Assembly (NCBI GenBank): GCA_946885845.1
Contig: CAMPHJ010000038.1
Location: 1-17,671 of the forward strand
Length of the DNA stretch: 17,671 nt
Direction: 5' to 3'
Origin: an uncultured Sphingobium sp.
GTDB taxonomy: Bacteria; Pseudomonadota; Alphaproteobacteria; Sphingomonadales; Sphingomonadaceae
Shown: positions 6,046 through 10,575 of the stretch, one piece after another
Layout of the letters: each line of letters starts with the position of its first letter
Numbering within the stretch: the first letter of the stretch is position 1
The notes under the pieces: generated by a model
The model's database searches: none
Seen by the model: only the letters and a program-made list of their open reading frames with translations
What the model was told of the DNA's origin: nothing
Translations under genes and position numbers: made by a program

Positions 6046-6285
6046 TCAGTAGAGGCGCTTGCCCCAATATTCGTCGGCGAGGCATCGCCCAAGAGTCGAC
6101 GACCCCTGCCGCGCGGCCGTGCGGGCCATATGCTTGCGAATTTCGTAGCTGCTTGATCCCAGCGATGAGCCAAAGGCGTCGATCGCCTGAGCCACAGGGT
6201 CGCGGTCACTACCGGTATAGGGTTTGAAGATGTTACCGAGCGCCTGTTCCCAGGCTTTTTCGATCTGGATGCGTTTGCCGTCCAT
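6046..6285 (-). CDS. Small conserved-looking protein of unknown function (79 aa)
   Basis: I do not recognise this protein. It is 79 residues, basic-to-neutral, has no signal peptide, cysteine or membrane segment, and ends in the aromatic-rich DEYWGKRLY. The centre (YEIRKHMARTAARQGSSTLG) looks helical. It is probably genuine: GAGGAAGG lies just before the ATG on the minus strand, it fills the space between mmcB and the ankyrin gene with no competing long frame, and its composition is protein-like. It is convergent with mmcB, stop to stop, and follows the ankyrin gene on the same strand after 120 bases containing a hairpin, so it may be independently transcribed. Confidence 0.65.
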   Translation of the reverse strand: MDGKRIQIEKAWEQALGNIFKPYTGSDRDPVAQAIDAFGSSLGSSSYEIRKHMARTAARQGSSTLGRCLADEYWGKRLY

Positions 6286-6363
6286 CGCCTTCCTCGTCGC
6301 GCAACGGATACAGGCATAAGATGGTGAGACGCGGGCGCGCGGACAAGGGGTCGGAAACGATTG

Positions 6364-6394
6364 GCGACGGGCGACCGCCGGTCGCGCCCGTCGC
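6364..6394 (-). terminator. Terminator-like hairpin downstream of the ankyrin gene, no U-tract
   Basis: GCGACGGGC at 6364-6372 pairs with GCCCGTCGC at 6386-6394. GACC at 6373-6376 pairs with GGTC at 6380-6383, with two bulged bases and a three-base loop. On the minus strand it begins 12 bases after the ankyrin stop codon, the usual terminator position. No run of T follows on the minus strand (CAATCG), so termination would be weak or Rho-assisted, or the structure protects the 3' end. Confidence 0.45.
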
Positions 6395-6405
6395 TGTGGC
6401 CAATG

Positions 6406-7029
6406 TCAGAATACCGGGCCTTGGACCGGGCCCTTGGGCGCAGCCTTGTTCGTGGCGGCGCTTAACGCTTCCTCAAGCCCGGCGGTGCGGCCGTCCCGCT
6501 TCGCATAATCGCGGGCTGACATGCCTGCCAGAGTGTCGCGCCGGTCGGGATTGGCGCCCTGAGCCACCAGTAGCCTGGTCAGCCCGATATCGCGCAACTG
6601 AACTGCCCGGATCAGGGGCGTTTCCCCACTATTGTTGGTCTTGTCGATCTGAGCGCCATGGGTCAGCAGCGTGCGAACGCCATCTTCGAACCGGGTCTGC
6701 ACCGCATCCATCAGCGGGGTGTTGCCGTCCCTGTCGGCAATGTCAGGATTGGCGCCCTTGCCCAGCAGGAATGCGAGCCAGGTGGCGTCCCGCCGCGCGA
6801 TCACCAGGTGGAGCGCGGTTTCGCCGCTGGTGACATCGCGGCTGTTGATGACCGTGGAGCCGGGTTTCTGGATCAGATCCGTCACCTTTTGGCCGTCGGC
6901 ATCCTTCACGGCCTTGAGGAAATTGTAATTGTCGGAAAATTGCGCATGCGCGGCGACCGGAGAAAGCAGCGCCAGCGCCAGGGCGGCTGCGCGGCCCACG
7001 CCCATCCAATGCGAAAAACATCCTGTCAT
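6406..7029 (-). CDS. Exported ankyrin-repeat protein
   Basis: The 207-residue protein has a signal peptide (AAALALALLSPVAAHA, cleavage before Gln30). A short leader domain, FSDNYNFLKAVKDADGQKVT, is followed by three ankyrin repeats at about 69-98 (GETALHLVIARRD), 102-132 (GNTPLMDAVQTRFE) and 135-165 (GETPLIRAVQLRD). It closes with a partial repeat and a Pro/Ala/Lys tail. It should be a periplasmic protein-binding scaffold; the partner is unknown. The start may instead be the ATG at codon 9, which keeps the signal peptide; neither start has a strong ribosome-binding sequence. It is divergent from the SCO gene across 47 bases. A link to copper-protein assembly is only a suggestion from position. 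Confidence 0.85.
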   Translation of the reverse strand: MTGCFSHWMGVGRAAALALALLSPVAAHAQFSDNYNFLKAVKDADGQKVTDLIQKPGSTVINSRDVTSGETALHLVIARRDATWLAFLLGKGANPDIADRDGNTPLMDAVQTRFEDGVRTLLTHGAQIDKTNNSGETPLIRAVQLRDIGLTRLLVAQGANPDRRDTLAGMSARDYAKRDGRTAGLEEALSAATNKAAPKGPVQGPVF

Positions 7030-7076
7030 CGTCGTAATAGCCCCGTTGGGATTTGCAAAATAAGGGATAGCAGGGC

Positions 7077-7730
7077 ATGGCTGGCGGCGCCATGAACAAA
7101 GCGCTTCTACCGCTCGCCCTGTCCCTTGGCGTCCTAGTGACCGCCTGCAATATGGGGGGCGGAGATGCCTCCAACAGCAGCCAGAGCGCGCCCGGCGATC
7201 TGGCCGGGGCGCGGATCGGCGCGCCCTTTACCTTGACCAACCAGGACGGGGCGAAAGTCCGCTGGGACGATTTCAAGGGCAGCTATCGCCTGGTCTATTT
7301 CGGTTACACCTATTGTCCTGACGTCTGCCCCGTGGACTTGCAGCGCATCATGCAGGCCTTCACCCGATTTGAAAAAGCGGACCCAGCGCGGGCTGTTAAG
7401 GTCCAGCCGATCTTCATCAGTCTGGATCCCGAACGCGACACGCCAGGGGTGATCAAAACCTATGTTGCCGCTTTTCATCCGCGCCTGACGGGCCTGACCG
7501 GCAGCAAGGACGATATTGCCAAGGTGGCGAAGGATTTCGTCGTCGTCTATGGCAAGGAAGAGGCGAAGGGCGCGAGCGATTATCTGGTCAGCCATAGCCG
7601 CACGCCCTATCTATTCGGCCCGGACGGAGAACCGGTGGCGCTGGTCCCGGTGGACGATCCCCGAACGGCGGACAAGGATGAAGGAGGGCCGGACGCAGTG
7701 CTCGCTTTCCTGGAAAAATGGGTCAAGTGA
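7077..7730 (+). CDS. SCO1/SenC/PrrC-type copper chaperone lipoprotein
   Basis: SCO proteins deliver copper to, or reduce, the CuA site of cytochrome c oxidase at the outer face of the inner membrane. From the ATG at 7077 (AAGGGAT upstream) the protein is 217 residues. The ATG at 7092 would give a cleaner lipoprotein signal starting MNKALLPLAL. The lipobox LVTAC puts the lipidated Cys at residue 24. The thioredoxin-like domain has the copper ligands Cys80 and Cys84 in YTYCPDVCPVD and His173 in VSHSRTPYLF, all present, plus FISLDPERDTP. It is followed in the same frame, after stop and one codon, by the YcgN gene. No oxidase genes are in the window. Confidence 0.94.
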   Translation: MAGGAMNKALLPLALSLGVLVTACNMGGGDASNSSQSAPGDLAGARIGAPFTLTNQDGAKVRWDDFKGSYRLVYFGYTYCPDVCPVDLQRIMQAFTRFEKADPARAVKVQPIFISLDPERDTPGVIKTYVAAFHPRLTGLTGSKDDIAKVAKDFVVVYGKEEAKGASDYLVSHSRTPYLFGPDGEPVALVPVDDPRTADKDEGGPDAVLAFLEKWVK

Positions 7731-7733
7731 CAG

Positions 7734-8159
7734 TTGGATTTTTGGGAAAAGCCTCTTGATCAGCTGGACCGGGCACAGTGGGAAGCTTTGTGCGACGGCT
7801 GCGGCAAATGTTGCCTGCACAAGGCCGAGGATGAGGACAGCGGTCGCATCTACCCCACCAATGTGGCCTGCAAGCTGCTGGACCGCCACAGCGGGCTTTG
7901 TTCCAACTACAAGGATCGCCGCCGCTTCGTGCCTGACTGCGTCCGCCTGACGCCGCAGAAGGTGAAGACATTGAGCTGGCTGCCGCGCACCTGCGCCTAT
8001 CGGCTGCGGGAAGAGGGACAGCCGCTGCCGGAATGGCATTATCTGATCAGCGGCGACAGGGAATCGGTGCATCGCGCCCGTCAGTCGGTGCGCGGTTGGA
8101 CAGTGGCCGAAGCGGATGCGGGCGACTGGGAAAACCATCTTGTCGATCGCGAAATCTGA
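7734..8159 (+). CDS. YcgN family cysteine-cluster protein (UPF0260)
   Basis: The 141-residue cytoplasmic protein of the YcgN/YkgJ cysteine-cluster group probably binds zinc or an iron-sulfur centre; its biological role is not established. Eight cysteines are at 20, 23, 26, 27, 46, 56, 69 and 87, including CDGCGKCC (20-27). ALCDGCGKCC, EDEDSG and the closing GWTVAEADAGDWENHLVDRE are family blocks. The start must be the TTG at 7734: the in-frame SCO stop TGA lies only one codon upstream and no ATG occurs before the first cysteines. No Shine-Dalgarno sequence is visible, so translation is probably coupled to SCO termination. The 3' end overlaps the metallopeptidase gene by 44 bases. Confidence 0.9.
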   Translation: MDFWEKPLDQLDRAQWEALCDGCGKCCLHKAEDEDSGRIYPTNVACKLLDRHSGLCSNYKDRRRFVPDCVRLTPQKVKTLSWLPRTCAYRLREEGQPLPEWHYLISGDRESVHRARQSVRGWTVAEADAGDWENHLVDREI

Positions 8160-8850
8160 CGGCGCGATCCTGGTCGATGGCGTGACGGTGCCGGTGCGGG
8201 TCCGCCGGTCGGCCAAGGCGAAAACCTACCGCCTCTCACTCGACCGGGCGCTGGGTGAATTGCGGCTGTCCCTGCCCCTTCGCGCCGACGTCAAGCGCGC
8301 GCTGGGCTGGGCGCAGGGGCATGAAGGCTGGGTTCGGACACAACTGGCTGCCCAACCCGCCTTGGTGACGCTGGGTGACGGCGTGACATTTCCGTTCGAA
8401 GGGCGCGACCTGCGGATTTGCTGGACGGCGGGAACGTCCCGCAGCATCCGGGTTGAGGACAACCAGCTGCTGCTCGGTGGCGCGGCTGAATCCGTGCCGC
8501 AACGGGTGGTTCGTTGGCTCAAGGTGCAGGCCAGGGCGGTGCTGGAGACCGACACGCTGGCCATGGCGCAGGATCATGGGCTGATCGTCGCGTCGGTGGG
8601 CATTGGCGACCCGCGCAGCCGCTGGGCCAGTTGTTCTGCCAGCGGCGGCATCCGTTACAGCTGGCGGCTGATCCTGTGCCCGCCGGACGTGCGCAGGGCT
8701 ACCGTCGCCCATGAACTGGCGCATCTGCTGCATATGGACCACAGCCCGGCCTTTCATGCGGCCCATCAGCGCATATTGGGCGAGGACCCCAGACCGGCGA
8801 GGGCCTGGCTGCGGGCGCATGGATCAGCGCTGCATCGTTTTACGGACTGA
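8116..8850 (+). CDS. YgjP-like (COG1451) zinc metallopeptidase
   Basis: The protein belongs to the YgjP/DUF45 group, annotated as M48-like SprT-type metallopeptidases. In its 244 residues an N-terminal beta-rich domain begins VPVRVRRSAKAKTYRLSLD. SRWASCSASGGIRYSWRL (about 168-185) is the group's signature. VAHELAHLLHMDHSPAF holds the HExxH zinc site (His199, Glu200, His203), with His209 the likely third ligand. The physiological substrate is unknown and there is no signal peptide, so it is cytoplasmic. The ATG at 8116 lies inside the YcgN gene; a TTG at 8140 is an alternative. It is the last gene of the SCO-YcgN-YgjP unit and is convergent with trhO, eight bases between stops. Confidence 0.9.
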   Translation: MRATGKTILSIAKSDGAILVDGVTVPVRVRRSAKAKTYRLSLDRALGELRLSLPLRADVKRALGWAQGHEGWVRTQLAAQPALVTLGDGVTFPFEGRDLRICWTAGTSRSIRVEDNQLLLGGAAESVPQRVVRWLKVQARAVLETDTLAMAQDHGLIVASVGIGDPRSRWASCSASGGIRYSWRLILCPPDVRRATVAHELAHLLHMDHSPAFHAAHQRILGEDPRPARAWLRAHGSALHRFTD

Positions 8851-8858
8851 TTGCAGAG

Positions 8859-9665
8859 TCAGTCGCGTGCCGGGCAGGCATGATCTTCGTCCCGGCGATG
8901 GGGAAGGCCGCAGGCGCGGCAGAGGTCATGGCTACCCGATTTCAGGCCGTGTCCCACCGCCACCCGTTCATCGAAGACATAGCATTCGCCCTGCCATCGG
9001 CTTTGGCTTTCCGGCATTTCCTCCAGATAACGCAGAATGCCGCCGCGCAGATGATAGACATCGTCAAAGCCGCGCGCGCGGACCAGTGCCGTTGATTTTT
9101 CGCAGCGAATGCCGCCGGTGCAGAACATCGCGATCTTTGGCGTCCGGCCTTCGTCCCGCAGCTTTTGCGCAAAACCATCGAACCAGGCGGGGAAGTCGCC
9201 AAAGGAACGGGTGCCTGGATCGATCGCGCCTGCGAAGCTGCCTACCGACACTTCATAAGCGTTGCGGGTGTCGATGACGACGGTGTCGGGGTCGGCGATC
9301 AAGCTGTTCCACGCATCGGGATCGAGATGGTGGCCAGCCTGGTTGGCGGGGTCCAGTTCCCCTGCGCCCAGCGTCACGATCTCACGCTTCACCTTCACCT
9401 TCATGCGGGCAAAAGGCGCGTCGGCTGCCGTGGCATATTTGACGTCCAGATCCGCGCAGCCCGGAAACGCGCGGATATGCGCGATCAGGGCGGCGATGGC
9501 GTCTTCGCTGCCCGCGACCGTGCCGTTAATCCCTTCGGTCGCGATGATCAGCGTGCCGCAGGTCTGTAATTCGGCGCAGACAGCGCGCAATTCCCGCGCC
9601 AGTCGGTCAGGATCGGGAAAGGTGGCGAAACGGTAAAGCGCGGCGATGGTGAAGGGAGCGGGCAT
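8859..9665 (-). CDS. trhO: tRNA uridine(34) hydroxylase, rhodanese family (TrhO/YceA)
   Basis: TrhO makes 5-hydroxyuridine at the wobble position of certain tRNAs using oxygen. The 268 residues contain an N-terminal acylphosphatase-like domain with EGINGT at 44-49 and a rhodanese domain from about 125 to 215. MFCTGGIRCEKS carries the active-site Cys182 and the conserved Cys188, followed by YHLRGGILRYLEEMPES. The C-terminus keeps a CRAC pair (249, 252) and one Cys in HACPARD (264), where many family members have a second CxxC; the tail is slightly short. The gene is convergent with the metallopeptidase gene and divergent from pdeM across a 64-base promoter region. Whether the pdeM LexA-type box affects it is unknown. 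Confidence 0.93.
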   Translation of the reverse strand: MPAPFTIAALYRFATFPDPDRLARELRAVCAELQTCGTLIIATEGINGTVAGSEDAIAALIAHIRAFPGCADLDVKYATAADAPFARMKVKVKREIVTLGAGELDPANQAGHHLDPDAWNSLIADPDTVVIDTRNAYEVSVGSFAGAIDPGTRSFGDFPAWFDGFAQKLRDEGRTPKIAMFCTGGIRCEKSTALVRARGFDDVYHLRGGILRYLEEMPESQSRWQGECYVFDERVAVGHGLKSGSHDLCRACGLPHRRDEDHACPARD

Positions 9666-9694
9666 GTCGGCCCCATAGCCGCTCCCTCGCCCTC

Positions 9695-9723
9695 TTGAAA
9701 GACGCGGCGCAAGCGCGCATAGG
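9695..9723 (+). promoter_or_regulatory. Possible pdeM promoter, leaderless
   Basis: TTGAAA (9695-9700, five of six bases of TTGACA) is separated by exactly 17 bases from CATAGG (9718-9723, three of six of TATAAT). The predicted start point, about seven bases on, is the A of the pdeM ATG at 9730. pdeM has no Shine-Dalgarno sequence. The -10 is poor, so this is tentative; it matters because the LexA-type box would then cover +4 to +18. Confidence 0.3.
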
Positions 9724-9729
9724 CGGGCG

Positions 9730-10389
9730 ATGGTTCCCCTTTCGTTCGCAGGTCACGACTTTTTGGCGCTGCCCGAAGCGGCGCTCTTTTGGCCTGCAAA
9801 GCGCGCATTATTGGTGGCCGACCTCCATTTTGAAAAGGCCAGCTGGTTCGGACGGTTCGGCCAGTTCCTGCCGCCGCACGACAGCCAGGCCACGCTAGAG
9901 CTGATCGCGGCGCTGGTGGAGCGGACCGGCGCGCAGTCGGTCTGGTCGCTGGGCGACAGCTTTCACGACGCGGATGGCCCGGCCCGGCTGCCTTCGAAAG
10001 CGCGGGCGCGGCTGGCGGCACTGACAGAACAGGTCGACTGGGTTTGGATCACGGGCAATCATGATATCGGCATGACGGCGACCCCCGGCGGGCGGCGGCT
10101 GGCGGAAGCGGAGGTGGATGGCATCTGGCTGCGGCACGAAGCCGATCCCGCCGATACGCGTCCCGAAATTTCGGGCCATTTCCATCCAAAGCTCCGGCTG
10201 TCGCTGCGCGGTCGGCATGTATCGCGGCGTTGTTTCGTAGGGTCGTCGTCCAAGCTGATTCTGCCCGCTTTGGGCACGTTGACCGGCGGCCTGGATGCCA
10301 GTCATGGAGAAATCCGCCGCGCCGTGGGGCCGGGCGCGACGGCGCTGGTGCCGCTCGCCGACCGATTGCTGCGCTTTCCGCTCGCATAG
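9730..10389 (+). CDS. pdeM: Ligase-associated DNA damage response endonuclease PdeM
   Basis: PdeM is a calcineurin-like metallophosphoesterase family found in bacterial repair clusters with an ATP-dependent DNA ligase, an Lhr-type helicase and an exonuclease. The 219 residues contain the full two-metal motif set: DLHFEK (Asp31, His33), GDSFHD (Asp76), GNHD (Asn110, His111) and GHFHPK (His150, His152). KRALLVADLHFEKASWFGRF near the N-terminus is family-specific. It would cut DNA in the cytoplasm during damage response; activity is inferred from the family. None of the usual partner genes is adjacent: trhO is upstream (divergent) and a TonB receptor downstream. A perfect GTTC-N7-GTTC occupies codons 2-6, and no ribosome-binding sequence precedes the ATG. 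Confidence 0.9.
   Translation: MVPLSFAGHDFLALPEAALFWPAKRALLVADLHFEKASWFGRFGQFLPPHDSQATLELIAALVERTGAQSVWSLGDSFHDADGPARLPSKARARLAALTEQVDWVWITGNHDIGMTATPGGRRLAEAEVDGIWLRHEADPADTRPEISGHFHPKLRLSLRGRHVSRRCFVGSSSKLILPALGTLTGGLDASHGEIRRAVGPGATALVPLADRLLRFPLA
9733..9747 (+). promoter_or_regulatory. Putative LexA (SOS) box at the start of pdeM
   Basis: GTTCCCCTTTCGTTC is a perfect GTTC-N7-GTTC direct repeat, the alphaproteobacterial LexA operator consensus. It lies three bases into the pdeM coding region. If transcription starts near the ATG (candidate promoter 9695-9723), LexA would sit directly over the start of transcription, a normal position for repression. It is one of only two such matches found by eye on either strand; the other precedes mmcB. 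A chance occurrence inside coding sequence cannot be excluded. Confidence 0.5.
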
Positions 10390-10490
10390 CGGACCGTTAC
10401 GGAAACCTGGTTTAAACTTGTTGACTGTATCGATTGTAGAGGAGCGCTCGGCTGCTGGTGAGCAATTAAGGGAAGAATGGTTTGCTTTGC

Positions 10491-10519
10491 TTGTCTTAGA
10501 CCGTTCGTAGCTGCATAAT
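10491..10519 (+). promoter_or_regulatory. Sigma-70-like promoter of the TonB-dependent receptor gene
   Basis: TTGTCT (10491-10496, four of six bases) and CATAAT (10514-10519, five of six) are separated by the optimal 17 bases. Transcription would begin near 10526, giving a leader of about 50 bases with AGGAG before the ATG at 10576. This also argues against the in-frame ATG at 10525 as the real start. The rest of the 186-base gap after pdeM holds only small palindromes and no gene. Confidence 0.5.
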
Positions 10520-10575
10520 CATACATGGGTGACGACGTGGAAATACCATGCGTTCCAGGAGAGAAAGGGTCTGTC

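Noticed and set aside
6321..6833. Plus-strand open frame of 170 codons opposite the ankyrin gene
   Set aside because: Arg/Pro/Cys-rich composition and full overlap with an ankyrin-repeat gene with a signal peptide; no start signal.
8845..8864. Inverted repeat GACTGA/TCAGTC spanning the two convergent stop codons of the YgjP and trhO genes
   Set aside because: Only six base pairs, no T-run on either side; not convincing as a bidirectional terminator.
9846..9867. Three GTTC words spaced by five bases within pdeM, and a similar pair at 2345-2357 in dnaQ
   Set aside because: The spacer is N5, not the N7 of the LexA consensus, and the words lie well inside coding sequence. A pair at about 12640 has N8.
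10525..10575. Upstream in-frame ATG for the TonB receptor
   Set aside because: It would place a hydrophilic segment before the signal peptide and falls at the predicted transcription start; ATG 10576 has a good ribosome-binding site.
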